From assembly GCA_944384235.1 (NCBI GenBank), contig CALWSP010000025.1, forward strand, positions 62,001 to 126,000: DNA of 64,000 nt. Reading direction: 5' to 3'. Made by a program: the position numbers and the translations under genes. This DNA comes from an uncultured Clostridia bacterium. Lineage in GTDB: Bacteria > Bacillota > Clostridia > Lachnospirales > CAG-274. The notes beneath the pieces were generated by a model that searched no databases, had not been told where the DNA came from, and saw only the letters and a program-made list of their open reading frames with translations. Positions 42,576 to 51,690 of this stretch are shown one piece after another (position 1 is the stretch's first letter; each line of letters opens with the position of its first letter).

Positions 42576-44009
42576 ATGGCTAAAGATAAATTAGTTACAG
42601 CAATTACTTCAATGGAAGAAGATTTTGCTCAGTGGTATACAGATGTAGTTAAAAAAGCTGAGCTTATTGATTACTCCAGTGTAAGAGGCTGTATGATTTT
42701 AAGACCAAATGGCTATGCAATTTGGGAAAACATTCAAAAAGAACTTGATGGAAGATTTAAACAAACTGGCGTTGAAAATGTGTATATGCCTCTTTTCATT
42801 CCAGAAAGTCTTTTACAAAAAGAGAAAGACCACGTAGAAGGTTTTGCTCCTGAGGTAGCTTGGGTAACACACGGTGGTTCAGAAAAACTTCAAGAAAGAC
42901 TTTGTGTAAGACCAACTTCAGAAACACTTTTTTGTGACTTATATTCAAACATAGTTCAGTCTTATAGAGATTTACCAAAGCTTTACAACCAGTGGTGTTC
43001 TGTTGTAAGGTGGGAAAAAACAACAAGGCCTTTCCTTCGTAGTATGGAGTTTTTATGGCAAGAAGGCCACACAGCTCACGCAACAGCTGAAGAGGCAGAA
43101 GAAAGAACAATCCAAATGTTAAACCTCTATGCAGAATTTTGTGAAAATGTTCTTGCAATCCCAATGATTAAAGGCAAAAAAACAGATAAAGAAAAGTTTG
43201 CAGGTGCACACTCAACTTACACAATTGAAGCTCTTATGCACGATGGTAAGGCACTTCAGTCTGGAACTAGCCATAACTTTGGCGATGGCTTTGCTAAAGC
43301 TTTTGACATTCAATACACAGACAAAGAAAATAAACTCCAGTATGTTCACCAAACATCTTGGGGTATGTCAACTAGACTTATTGGTGCTGTAATTATGGTT
43401 CACGGCGACAATAGTGGCCTTGTTCTTCCGCCAAAAATTGCACCAAACCAAGTAGTAATTGTTCCAATTATGCAGAAAAAAGAAGGCGTTTTAGATAAGG
43501 CAAACGAATTAAAACAAAGAATTTCAAAGGTTGCAAGGGTAATCCTTGACGATTCAGATAAATCTCCTGGCTGGAAGTTTAGCGAACACGAAATGAGAGG
43601 TGTTCCTGTAAGAGTAGAAATTGGCCCAAGAGATATTGAAAACAACCAAGCTGTTCTTTCAAGAAGAGATAATGGCGAAAAAATCACAGTAAATCTTGAT
43701 AACATTGAAGAAGAAATAACAAAACTTCTTAACGCTATACAAGTTGACCTTCTTGAAAAGGCAAGAAAACATAGAGATAGCCATACATACACAGCCACAA
43801 ATATGGACGAGTTTGAAAAAACAATTAATGAAACACCTGGCTTTATTAAGGCTATGTGGTGTGGAGATGAAGCTTGTGAGCTTAGCATTAAAGAAAAAAC
43901 AGGTGCTACTTCAAGATGTATGCCTTTTGAACAAGAAAACATTTCTGACACTTGCGTTTGCTGTGGTAAGAAAGCTAAAACAATGGTTTACTGGGGTAAG
44001 GCATACTAA
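42576..44009 (+). CDS. proS: prolyl-tRNA synthetase, archaeal/eukaryote-like type
   Basis: Class II synthetase of 477 residues. It has no editing (INS) domain of the common bacterial type and carries a C-terminal zinc-binding region ([20 protein letters not shown], then [14 protein letters not shown]). These are the marks of the ProS type 3 form seen in archaea, eukaryotes and some bacteria such as Clostridia. Motif 2 is [25 protein letters not shown]. Motif 3 is [17 protein letters not shown]. The promoter is plain SigA type and no T-box is seen upstream. A tail-anchored unknown gene follows 23 bases later. Confidence 0.96.
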   Translation: MAKDKLVTAITSMEEDFAQWYTDVVKKAELIDYSSVRGCMILRPNGYAIWENIQKELDGRFKQTGVENVYMPLFIPESLLQKEKDHVEGFAPEVAWVTHGGSEKLQERLCVRPTSETLFCDLYSNIVQSYRDLPKLYNQWCSVVRWEKTTRPFLRSMEFLWQEGHTAHATAEEAEERTIQMLNLYAEFCENVLAIPMIKGKKTDKEKFAGAHSTYTIEALMHDGKALQSGTSHNFGDGFAKAFDIQYTDKENKLQYVHQTSWGMSTRLIGAVIMVHGDNSGLVLPPKIAPNQVVIVPIMQKKEGVLDKANELKQRISKVARVILDDSDKSPGWKFSEHEMRGVPVRVEIGPRDIENNQAVLSRRDNGEKITVNLDNIEEEITKLLNAIQVDLLEKARKHRDSHTYTATNMDEFEKTINETPGFIKAMWCGDEACELSIKEKTGATSRCMPFEQENISDTCVCCGKKAKTMVYWGKAY

Positions 44010-44032
44010 TTTAATTAATACGGGGGGATTAT

Positions 44033-44461
44033 ATGGAAATTATTAATGCAGTAATAGAAAATACTAATTCACCAGAAGTACAAAATTTATTAGCAAAATT
44101 AAATTCATCTGATGAAGTTTTATATACTAGTGAAAGTGAAGATGGTCAAACACTAAATGTGGAATACATAGAGCCAATAAACAATGTTAAAATTTTAGGT
44201 AATATACCTGAAAACATTGTTTCTTCTGTAAAAGAAAAATATGGCGAAAATGCTTCCATCGATATTTATGACTATGTAATAACATACGATAATGGAGTTT
44301 ATGGCTTAGTTGTAGACATTGAAGTTGACACTGTTGAAGATGAAAAGCCAGTTAAACAAAAAAGGCTGCCTTTACCTTTGCTAATAATAGTAGGCTCAAT
44401 AACAGCTATTTTAACTGTTATTCTAGTTGTTTTAAAATTAATATTTCATAAAAAGAAATAG
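44033..44461 (+). CDS. unknown tail-anchored protein, 142 aa
   Basis: I do not recognise this family. The first 115 residues are soluble and acidic (VDIEVDTVEDEKP near the end). They are followed by a basic turn (KQKRLPLP) and a single C-terminal membrane segment (LLIIVGSITAILTVILVVLKLIF) with a HKKK tail. This layout fits a C-terminally anchored cytoplasmic domain. A strong CGGGGGG Shine-Dalgarno precedes ATG 44033, and it ends at a terminator. It likely shares the proS transcript. No catalytic motif is visible. Confidence 0.75.
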   Translation: MEIINAVIENTNSPEVQNLLAKLNSSDEVLYTSESEDGQTLNVEYIEPINNVKILGNIPENIVSSVKEKYGENASIDIYDYVITYDNGVYGLVVDIEVDTVEDEKPVKQKRLPLPLLIIVGSITAILTVILVVLKLIFHKKK

Positions 44462-44489
44462 GGATATAGTTTAACTATATCCCTTTTTT
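44461..44489. terminator. terminator between the tail-anchored gene and purD
   Basis: GGGATATAG pairs with CTATATCCC around a 5-base loop, then T6 on the plus strand. The minus-strand T-run is weaker. Confidence 0.8.
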
Positions 44490-44495
44490 CATTCC

Positions 44496-45755
44496 CTACT
44501 TTATTCCAATGTCTTTTCTAAAGTGCTTGTCTTTAAAATCCACTAAATTTACGCCATTGTATGCAGTTTTAATAGCTTCATCAAGAGTTTTTCCAACGCC
44601 AGTAACACCAAGAACTCTACCGCCGTTAGTTATAAATTTTCCGTCTTTAAAAGCTGTGCCAGAATGGAAAACAATTGTGTTTTCAACTTTCTTAATGTCC
44701 TCAAGTCCGAATATCTCATATCCCTTTTCATACTTTTCTGGGTATCCACCACTTGCTAAAATAACACAAGCACAAGCGTTATCTTCCCACTTAACATCAA
44801 CTTCTTCAAGCTTTCCGTCAATACAAGCTTCAAATATGTCTAATAAATCAGTTTTTAACCTTGGCAAAACAACTTGAGTTTCAGGGTCGCCAAATCTAGC
44901 ATTGTATTCAATAACTTTCATACCCTTTTCAGTTAGCATAAGTCCAAAGAAAATAATTCCCTTAAACTCTCTCCCCTCTTTACTTAAAGCTTCAACAGTA
45001 GGTTTGTATATTTTCTCCATACAATCCTTTGCTATTTCTTCGCTATATACTCTAGATGGAGAAAAAGTACCCATACCACCAGTGTTTAAACCTTTATCCC
45101 CGTCTAAAGCCCTTTTGTGGTCTTGAGCTGAAACCATAGGAACAATAGTTTTTCCGTCACAAAAGCTTAAAACAGACATTTCCTGGCCTGTCAAAAATTC
45201 TTCAATAACAACCTTGTTTCCACTTTCTCCAAACTTTTTGTCCACCATAATTGTTTGAAGGCCGTCAATAGCTTCTTCTAAGTTGTTACAAATTAAAACA
45301 CCTTTTCCAAGTGCTAAACCATCAGCCTTTAAAACAACAGGAAAATCTCCAGCCTTAACATATTCAACAGCTTTTTCATAGCTTTCAAAGGTTTCATACT
45401 TTGCAGTTGGTATGTTATATTTTTTCATAAGCTCTTTACTAAAAGCTTTGCTACCTTCAATTATGGCAGCATTTGCTCTTGGCCCAAATATTCTAAGCCC
45501 CTCCCTTTCAAACCTGTCCACAATTCCTGCAACAAGAGGGTCGTCCATACCAACAACAGTTAAATCAATTTTCTCTTTTTTAGCAAATTCAATTAAAGCC
45601 TCAAAATCCATTGCACCAATATTCACAATTTCAGCCACTTCGCTAATTCCAGCGTTTCCAGGTGCACAAAATATTTTTTCTACCTTTAGGCTTTGTGCTA
45701 ATTTCCAACAAATAGTATGCTCTCTACCACCGCTACCAACAACTAAAACTTTCAT
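44496..45755 (-). CDS. purD: phosphoribosylamine-glycine ligase
   Basis: Second step of purine synthesis: phosphoribosylamine, glycine and ATP to GAR. The 419-residue ATP-grasp protein begins MKVLVVGSGGREHTICWKL. It has the ATP-grasp lysine in PVVLKADGLALGKGV, the family MVSAQDHKRALDGDKG motif, and the metal-binding YNARFGDPETQ near 290. It is last in a purM-purN-purD operon on the minus strand, starting 5 bases after purN. Confidence 0.97.
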   Translation of the reverse strand: MKVLVVGSGGREHTICWKLAQSLKVEKIFCAPGNAGISEVAEIVNIGAMDFEALIEFAKKEKIDLTVVGMDDPLVAGIVDRFEREGLRIFGPRANAAIIEGSKAFSKELMKKYNIPTAKYETFESYEKAVEYVKAGDFPVVLKADGLALGKGVLICNNLEEAIDGLQTIMVDKKFGESGNKVVIEEFLTGQEMSVLSFCDGKTIVPMVSAQDHKRALDGDKGLNTGGMGTFSPSRVYSEEIAKDCMEKIYKPTVEALSKEGREFKGIIFFGLMLTEKGMKVIEYNARFGDPETQVVLPRLKTDLLDIFEACIDGKLEEVDVKWEDNACACVILASGGYPEKYEKGYEIFGLEDIKKVENTIVFHSGTAFKDGKFITNGGRVLGVTGVGKTLDEAIKTAYNGVNLVDFKDKHFRKDIGIK

Positions 45756-45760
45756 ACAAT

Positions 45761-46381
45761 CTATCTCCTTTTTACGATACCATTTTCAATTTTAAGTCTA
45801 TTTTCAGAAAACAATTTAATTGCCTCAGGGTATATAACCCATTCAGCTTCTTCCATAACCCTTTTTTGTAAAACTTCTGGCGTATCATCGTCAAAAACAT
45901 CAACTGCCTTTTGTAAAATAATTGGGCCTGCGTCACACTCTGCCGTAACAAAATGCACAGTTGCGCCAGTTAATTTAACACCATAATCTAAAACAGCTTT
46001 ATGTACTTTTAAACCATAATACCCCTCGCCACAAAAACTAGGAATTAAAGCTGGGTGAATGTTCATAATTTTGTTTTCAAATTCATTAATAAAATCCTCG
46101 CCTAAAATAACCATAAACCCAGCAAGAACAATTAAATCAACATTTCTTTCCTTAAAATATTTAACTAATGCAAGCTCATACTCTTTTTGCGAATTAAAAT
46201 CACTTTTTTTAATAACACAATTTTCAATAGACTTTTTTTCAGCCCTTTCAAGAGCATAAGCCCCTTCCTTGTTGCTAACAACACAACAAATTTTAGCATT
46301 AATATTTTCTCTTTCAATAGCATCTAAAATGGCTTGTAAATTAGTTCCGCCACCGCTAACTAAAGCACCTATTCTAATCAT
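45761..46381 (-). CDS. purN: phosphoribosylglycinamide formyltransferase
   Basis: Third step of purine synthesis, transferring formyl from 10-formyl-THF to GAR. The 206-residue length is normal. Motifs are GALVSGGGTNLQAILD, AGFMVILG, and HPALIPSFCGEGYYGLKVH, which includes the active-site Asn-His (NIHPALIP). The Asp is in ECDAGPII. It lies between purM and purD on the same strand. Confidence 0.97.
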   Translation of the reverse strand: MIRIGALVSGGGTNLQAILDAIERENINAKICCVVSNKEGAYALERAEKKSIENCVIKKSDFNSQKEYELALVKYFKERNVDLIVLAGFMVILGEDFINEFENKIMNIHPALIPSFCGEGYYGLKVHKAVLDYGVKLTGATVHFVTAECDAGPIILQKAVDVFDDDTPEVLQKRVMEEAEWVIYPEAIKLFSENRLKIENGIVKRR

Positions 46382-46412
46382 AATCTCTACCTCTTAAAAT
46401 TATTAATAAACA

Positions 46413-47438
46413 TTATTTAAGCTTAATTTCAATACCCTCACCATCAGTGACATCACCAATGATATAAGCCTTTTCACCTAAGTCTTTAATAATTTCTAAG
46501 GCATTTTCAGCGTCATTTTTATCAACAGCAATAACCATACCTATACCCATATTGAAAGTGTTGTACATACTCATTCTTTCAACATTGCCTCTTTTTTGAA
46601 TAAGCTCAAATATAGGTAAAATATCCCAGCTACCTTCTTTAATATTCACCTTTGTGCCTTTTGGCATCATTCTAGGTATGTTTTCAATAAAGCCACCGCC
46701 TGTAATGTGGCTTATACCTTTAACATCTATTTTTTTAATAAGCTCTAAAATAGTTTTAACATAAATTTTTGTAGGAGTAATTAAGGCTTCACCAACTGTG
46801 CTTCCTAAACTATCTTCATAAACAGATAAACCCTCTTTGCTAATGTCAAAAACCTTTCTAACAAGAGAATATCCATTTGAATGAATACCACTTGAAGCAA
46901 TACCAATTAAAACATCTCCAGCTTTAATCTTGCTGCCGTCAATTGACTTTGCCTTGTCCATAATGCCAACAGTAAACCCAGCTAAATCATACTCATCTAT
47001 TGGGTAAAAGCCAGGCATTTCCGCAGTTTCACCACCAATTAAAGAACAACCAGCTTGCCTGCAACCCTCTGCAACACCGCTAACAATTTCAGCTATTTTC
47101 TCTGGCTCGTTTTTACCACAAGCGATATAATCTAAGAAAAATAATGGCTCTGCACCACTACACACAACATCATTTACACACATTGCAACTGCATCAATAC
47201 CAATTGTATTGTGCTTGTCCATAACAAAAGCTAATTTTAGCTTAGTTCCAACACCGTCAGTTCCACTAACTAAAACAGGCTCTTGCATATCTTTGGCTTT
47301 AGCTATGCTAAATAACCCGCCAAAACCACCAAGCTCAGTTAAAACTTCTGGTCTAAAAGTGCTTTTAACATCGCCTTTCATCAATTCAACTGCCTTGTAA
47401 CCTGCCTCTACATCTACACCTGCTGCCTTATAGTCCAT
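46413..47438 (-). CDS. purM: phosphoribosylformylglycinamidine cyclo-ligase
   Basis: Fifth step of purine synthesis, closing the imidazole ring to give AIR. The 341-residue enzyme has the N-terminal [20 protein letters not shown] and the ATP-binding [14 protein letters not shown]. The middle [22 protein letters not shown] is diagnostic. It is first in purM-purN-purD. I looked for a purine riboswitch in the 80-base upstream gap and saw none. Confidence 0.97.
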   Translation of the reverse strand: MDYKAAGVDVEAGYKAVELMKGDVKSTFRPEVLTELGGFGGLFSIAKAKDMQEPVLVSGTDGVGTKLKLAFVMDKHNTIGIDAVAMCVNDVVCSGAEPLFFLDYIACGKNEPEKIAEIVSGVAEGCRQAGCSLIGGETAEMPGFYPIDEYDLAGFTVGIMDKAKSIDGSKIKAGDVLIGIASSGIHSNGYSLVRKVFDISKEGLSVYEDSLGSTVGEALITPTKIYVKTILELIKKIDVKGISHITGGGFIENIPRMMPKGTKVNIKEGSWDILPIFELIQKRGNVERMSMYNTFNMGIGMVIAVDKNDAENALEIIKDLGEKAYIIGDVTDGEGIEIKLK

Positions 47439-47495
47439 ACAATTATCCTCCTTAAACTATATATGCTTATTAAATTTTTAAATAAATATAGCTCT

Positions 47496-47524
47496 ATTTT
47501 AAATTAATTATCTCAAAATGTCAA
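47496..47524 (-). promoter_or_regulatory. promoter of purMND, overlapping the stop of the M16C gene
   Basis: On the minus strand, TTGACA (47524-47519), a 17-base spacer and TAAAAT (47501-47496). The -35 hexamer includes the TGA stop codon of the upstream peptidase gene (47523-47521). Confidence 0.75.
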
Positions 47525-50196
47525 TCAATCAAATATAATTGTTTAAAATAATTGCTTTTTTCTATATCTTTTTTCATACCAACAGAAGCAAAACCCTCAA
47601 TTTTAGCCATAAAAAGCCTTTCACCAAATTCTTTAATGTCTTTTGGCTTAGCATTTAAAATTTCAAGCCTTCTTTTTGTTGCAATATTTTTTTCGTCTTT
47701 AGCAAAAAACTTTCTCATAGCAAGCCTTGTTAATTCATATTTTTTAATAGGCGTATCAACTGCGTTTATAGTTCCAATAATAAATCTTTCAATATCTTCT
47801 TCGCTATACTTTGTGTTTAAAATATACTCACCAGCTCTTTTAAACACCTCAAAAGTTTTTTCAAAATTAGGGTCTCTGTAACTATACATATATCCAGCAG
47901 TTTTTAAAAATGCACAGCCTCCACCATAAGCTCCACCTTCAATTCTTATTTTATCCCAAAGATATTCCCTTGAAATAATTTGCTGAACAACTCTTGCAAC
48001 GCCTGTATCTGAGTTAATGTTAAAAGAAACAGCGTTAAAGTTCACATTTCCGTCAATAATAACACCAAGACTTTCACATAACTCAAACTTTTCAACTATT
48101 CCCCTTTTTCCTCCATCTTCTAAAGAGTCAATTAATTTTTCAACATAAGATGTAATAAGCTCTCTGTCCTCTTTTTTGCAACCAATGCCATAAAATGCAC
48201 TTCCTTTTTTAAACACACCTCTTACATCTTTTAAATCGCTTTTTATAATCTCTAAATCGCTGTCTAAATACTTGTAGTAATTAATTCCCTTTCCACTATT
48301 TTCCCAAGCTGCAGCACTGCTAATCATAGCCATAGATTGCTCAATAGCCTTTAAATTTCCACTTTCTATATAATTGCTTCTAACACCTTGTTTGTTTTCC
48401 AAAATAAGCCTAGAAACTTTTTCTTTGTTCTCAAAATCCACATCAATAACTTTTCTTATAAGCTCAATACATTTTTCCACATTTTCCTTTAAACATTTAA
48501 GCTTAAATAATAACACTGGTCTAAATAATTCATCTCTTTGTAAAGTTGTTAGCTGAACACTAAACCCACCTGCATAATAATCTAAATCGTTAGATAATTT
48601 TTCGTTGTATAAATCTACAATACTTCTATACGCATTTAAAGCAACTGTGTTTTTATGCTCTGAAACATCAAAATATAAGTCTATATAAACAATATCCTCA
48701 CTTTCAAGAGGCACAAAAACATTTTCGCCAAAATTTTCATATTTTAATTTAAAACCCTCTTTTGATATGTCGCTAACTTTTGTTGAAATTAACTTCTTTA
48801 TTTCTTCTTTTTCATCAACTTGGCTTTGATATTTAATTAAAGATTCATTGTTTTTTTCCACAACATCTTTTTCTTGTTTTTTAACATCTTTGTCAGCAAT
48901 TAAAATTCCAAAACCACCTTTATCCACAAAATATTTTTTAATAAGCTCTTTTATATCTACTTTTTCTAGCTCGTCAAATAATTCATTTATTCTAACTAAC
49001 TTAAAACTTTCATCTCCGTTTAAAAAACTTTTAATAATTAATAACCCATAAAATAAGCCTCTAGGCTTGTATCCAAACTCTTCTTCTTTAAAATAAAATT
49101 TAATGCTGTTTATAACACCTCTTAATTTATATTCATCTACGCCATTTTCAGCAATGTCCTTAAAAACATTGTTAATAACTTCTTTAAATCTTTCAACATC
49201 ATTTTCTTCTGAGTTTTCCACAACAATATCCATAACTGAGCATAAACCACTGTCGTCAAAACTGCAACTAACTCTGTCACCAAGTTTGTTGCTTAAAATT
49301 GCCTCTTTAATGTTTCCACCCTCTACATAACATAATAAATTAGAAAGCATACCTAACATAAGACATTCAACTACATTTGAACTTAACCCAGTGCTGTAAC
49401 TAACAGATAAAATATTTTTTCCGCTAGTGTTGTATCTGTGTTTAACACTAAAACTGTCTTTTATTCTTACTTTTTCTTTAGCTATAGGCTCCTTATATTC
49501 AAAATCAGATAAAAACTCATTGTCAATAATATTTAAATAATTTTCAATATCTAAATCGCCGTATAAATAAATCACGCTGTTTGACGGGTGATAATGTTTT
49601 TTGTGAAAATCTAAAAATTCTTCATAACTTAATTCAGTAATATAATCAGGGTTTCCACCAGAATCATTTGAATATTTACACCCAGCAAACATCTCCTTGT
49701 TTATTATTTCAGATAATATAACAGTTGGGTCTGAATATACACCTTTCATTTCGTTTAATACAATTCCATTAAACCCTTCGCCGTCGCTATACCAACCCTC
49801 TTGCCTAAATATGCCCTCGTTTTTATACATAAGAGGTCTAAAAACAGCGTCTAAATAAACTCTCATTAAAGTTTTAAAATCTTTTTCGTTTGTGCTTCCA
49901 ATAGGATACACAGTTTTATCTCTGTATGTCATAGCATTTAAATAAGTGTGTATTGAACCCTTGTCAAGTATATTAAACGGGTCTTTAACTCTAAAGTTTT
50001 CTGAACCACATAACACGCAATGCTCAACAATGTGAGGTATGCCCTTGTCGTTATCTGGCAAAGTGTTAAAAGCAATTGTAAACACTCTGTTTAAATCGCT
50101 GTTTTTCACATAAATTAACTTGCAGCCTGTGTTGTGTTCATAAACATAAGCACTTCCTAAACCCTCTATTTCTTCATTTCTTGTTAATTTAAACAT
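47521..50196 (-). CDS. M16C insulinase family peptidase (presequence protease-like)
   Basis: An 891-residue metallopeptidase of the PreP/falcilysin type with two fused M16 halves. The inverted zinc motif HIVEH (GIPHIVEHCVLCGSENF) is near residue 56, with the distal Glu in GIVLNEMKGVYSDP and the FNILDKGSIHTYLNAMTYRD stretch typical of M16C. The C-terminal half lacks the zinc motif but has GGAYGGGCAF, as usual. Such enzymes clamp around and cut unfolded peptides. There is no signal peptide. The Shine-Dalgarno AAAGGAG precedes ATG. It is separated from the upstream TPR gene by a terminator. Confidence 0.94.
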   Translation of the reverse strand: MFKLTRNEEIEGLGSAYVYEHNTGCKLIYVKNSDLNRVFTIAFNTLPDNDKGIPHIVEHCVLCGSENFRVKDPFNILDKGSIHTYLNAMTYRDKTVYPIGSTNEKDFKTLMRVYLDAVFRPLMYKNEGIFRQEGWYSDGEGFNGIVLNEMKGVYSDPTVILSEIINKEMFAGCKYSNDSGGNPDYITELSYEEFLDFHKKHYHPSNSVIYLYGDLDIENYLNIIDNEFLSDFEYKEPIAKEKVRIKDSFSVKHRYNTSGKNILSVSYSTGLSSNVVECLMLGMLSNLLCYVEGGNIKEAILSNKLGDRVSCSFDDSGLCSVMDIVVENSEENDVERFKEVINNVFKDIAENGVDEYKLRGVINSIKFYFKEEEFGYKPRGLFYGLLIIKSFLNGDESFKLVRINELFDELEKVDIKELIKKYFVDKGGFGILIADKDVKKQEKDVVEKNNESLIKYQSQVDEKEEIKKLISTKVSDISKEGFKLKYENFGENVFVPLESEDIVYIDLYFDVSEHKNTVALNAYRSIVDLYNEKLSNDLDYYAGGFSVQLTTLQRDELFRPVLLFKLKCLKENVEKCIELIRKVIDVDFENKEKVSRLILENKQGVRSNYIESGNLKAIEQSMAMISSAAAWENSGKGINYYKYLDSDLEIIKSDLKDVRGVFKKGSAFYGIGCKKEDRELITSYVEKLIDSLEDGGKRGIVEKFELCESLGVIIDGNVNFNAVSFNINSDTGVARVVQQIISREYLWDKIRIEGGAYGGGCAFLKTAGYMYSYRDPNFEKTFEVFKRAGEYILNTKYSEEDIERFIIGTINAVDTPIKKYELTRLAMRKFFAKDEKNIATKRRLEILNAKPKDIKEFGERLFMAKIEGFASVGMKKDIEKSNYFKQLYLID

Positions 50197-50221
50197 CTTC
50201 TATCTCCTTTCCAAACTATTT

Positions 50222-50253
50222 AAAAAGGGATAGGTTTTAAAACCCACCCCTTT
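50222..50253 (-). terminator. terminator after the TPR gene
   Basis: On the minus strand, AAAGGG pairs with CCCTTT, with an inner GGTTTT/AAAACC stem, then T-rich. It stops transcripts before the M16C gene. Confidence 0.7.
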
Positions 50254-50265
50254 AAATTTAAATTT

Positions 50266-51534
50266 CTAAGAAGCATTGTCTACATATTCTTGAGCTTCTT
50301 TTTTAATGCTTTCAACAGGGTGCTTTTGAGCCACTGTCTTAAAATAATTTAAAGCACTAGCCTTATCTCCTTGTTCATCAGCAATCTTTCCAAGCTGATA
50401 CATAGAACTATATCTAACCTCGTCACCCTCATTTGTGCATTTAATAGCTTTGTTAAAATAATTTTTAGCACTTTCGTAGTTTCCATTTTTACTAGCTTTA
50501 GTGCCTAAACTAAAATATTCACTAGCAGCTGCTGGCAAAACATTTTTACAAAGCTGAGAATATTTGTTTAAAACATCTTGATTAAAGCCAGCTGTACTTA
50601 AAGAAATTAACTTTTCAGCAGCCTCATCAATACTACCCTCGTTGTAATAATTTTGTATGTCTGTAAGAAGTCTAATTCTTTGTTGTAATTCTTGACTATC
50701 CACAGTATATAACCTAGAACGCAAATTTTCGTTCTCTTCTGATAACCTTCCTATGGTTTCGTCTTTTTTGCCTATTTCACTTTCCATACTACTTTTAAGA
50801 ATATTATACTCATTTTCTAATTTTGTATAATCTCTTTTAAACGTTTTTATAACAGTTGGCAGTCCCATACAACCAATTAAAACACTTGAAATAACAAAAC
50901 CACTAACAAAATAACTAACAGTATTGTTTCTTCTACCTTTAGTTTTTGAGTCCTTGATTTTAGGCTTAAAAAACAACTTCTTTTCTGGCTTAAATAAATT
51001 ATAATATTTAATTGCAATAGAATTTGTTGTGTCTATTTTAAGAACTTTTTCAGCCATTTTAAATGCCTCAACTTCTCTTCCTTTTTCAGCATAACAAAGA
51101 GAAAGTAAATTCATAGCATCAATAAAATTTTTATTTAAATCAATGGCTTTTTTTAAATTTAAAATTGCCATATCTGTGTTGCCTTTTTTAGCAAAATCTA
51201 AAGCCTCGTTGTACTTTCCAATAGCCTGATATAAATCTTTAGACTTTCTGTCGCTTTCTAACTCTGCAATGTAGTCAATTGCAATATTGTCAGTTATTTT
51301 ATATTTATAACTAATAACCCAATTAATAAGTGCCTCAGCAACACGCCCAATTTGGTAAAAACAAAGGCCTAAAAGGTTTCTTGCAGAAATATTTTTCTTG
51401 TTTAACTTTAACGCCTCGTTAAGTAAATTAATAGCGTCACTTATTCTGTTTTCTCTGCAACACTCAATAGCACCGTTATATCTTAAATTAGACAAAACTT
51501 CCACTTTCTTTTGTAAAGAGCTTAAATATAACAT
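50266..51534 (-). CDS. TPR protein with one membrane segment and coiled coil
   Basis: A 422-residue protein. Residues 15-165 hold three to four tetratricopeptide-like repeats (AIECCRENRISDAINLLNEA, then AINLKKA-type units). A membrane segment is at about 210-230 (TVSYFVSGFVISSVLIGCMG), followed by a coiled coil to 275 (SEIGKKDETIGRLSEENENL) and two further repeats at the C-terminus (YFSLGTKASKNGNYESAKNYF). It resembles bitopic TPR scaffolds with domains on both sides of the membrane. It begins 11 bases after the small gene at 51546-51677. Confidence 0.82.
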   Translation of the reverse strand: MLYLSSLQKKVEVLSNLRYNGAIECCRENRISDAINLLNEALKLNKKNISARNLLGLCFYQIGRVAEALINWVISYKYKITDNIAIDYIAELESDRKSKDLYQAIGKYNEALDFAKKGNTDMAILNLKKAIDLNKNFIDAMNLLSLCYAEKGREVEAFKMAEKVLKIDTTNSIAIKYYNLFKPEKKLFFKPKIKDSKTKGRRNNTVSYFVSGFVISSVLIGCMGLPTVIKTFKRDYTKLENEYNILKSSMESEIGKKDETIGRLSEENENLRSRLYTVDSQELQQRIRLLTDIQNYYNEGSIDEAAEKLISLSTAGFNQDVLNKYSQLCKNVLPAAASEYFSLGTKASKNGNYESAKNYFNKAIKCTNEGDEVRYSSMYQLGKIADEQGDKASALNYFKTVAQKHPVESIKKEAQEYVDNAS

Positions 51535-51545
51535 ATCATTTCCCC

Positions 51546-51677
51546 TTACATACTCTTTTTAAGTTCTCTTAGAATATCTAAAATATCCTCAACATTGTTT
51601 ATATCAACATTGTTTGGAACATCTTTATCCTCCTTAATAGGAGTAAATTTATCAAGTTCAGCCTTAAAATCTAACAT
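51546..51677 (-). CDS. small unknown protein, 43 aa
   Basis: ATG 51677 has a good Shine-Dalgarno (GAGGTGAG, spacing about 5). The frame has 43 codons to TAA at 51546. The product starts MLDFKAELDKFTPIKEDKD and ends DILDILRELKKSM, so it looks like an acidic disordered part followed by an amphipathic helix. It lies 13 bases after aspS and 11 bases before the TPR gene on the same strand, an operon-like setting. The helix might bind the TPR domain of its neighbour; that is only an inference. I do not recognise a family. Confidence 0.65.
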   Translation of the reverse strand: MLDFKAELDKFTPIKEDKDVPNNVDINNVEDILDILRELKKSM

Positions 51678-51690
51678 AGACTCACCTCAA

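Noticed and set aside
43400-43951. Minus-strand open frame of 183 codons
   Set aside because: Antisense shadow of proS, with no Shine-Dalgarno and no recognisable domain.
47439-47520. Purine riboswitch before purM
   Set aside because: The spacer is only about 80 bases, almost all A and T, and lacks the conserved purine-aptamer loops.
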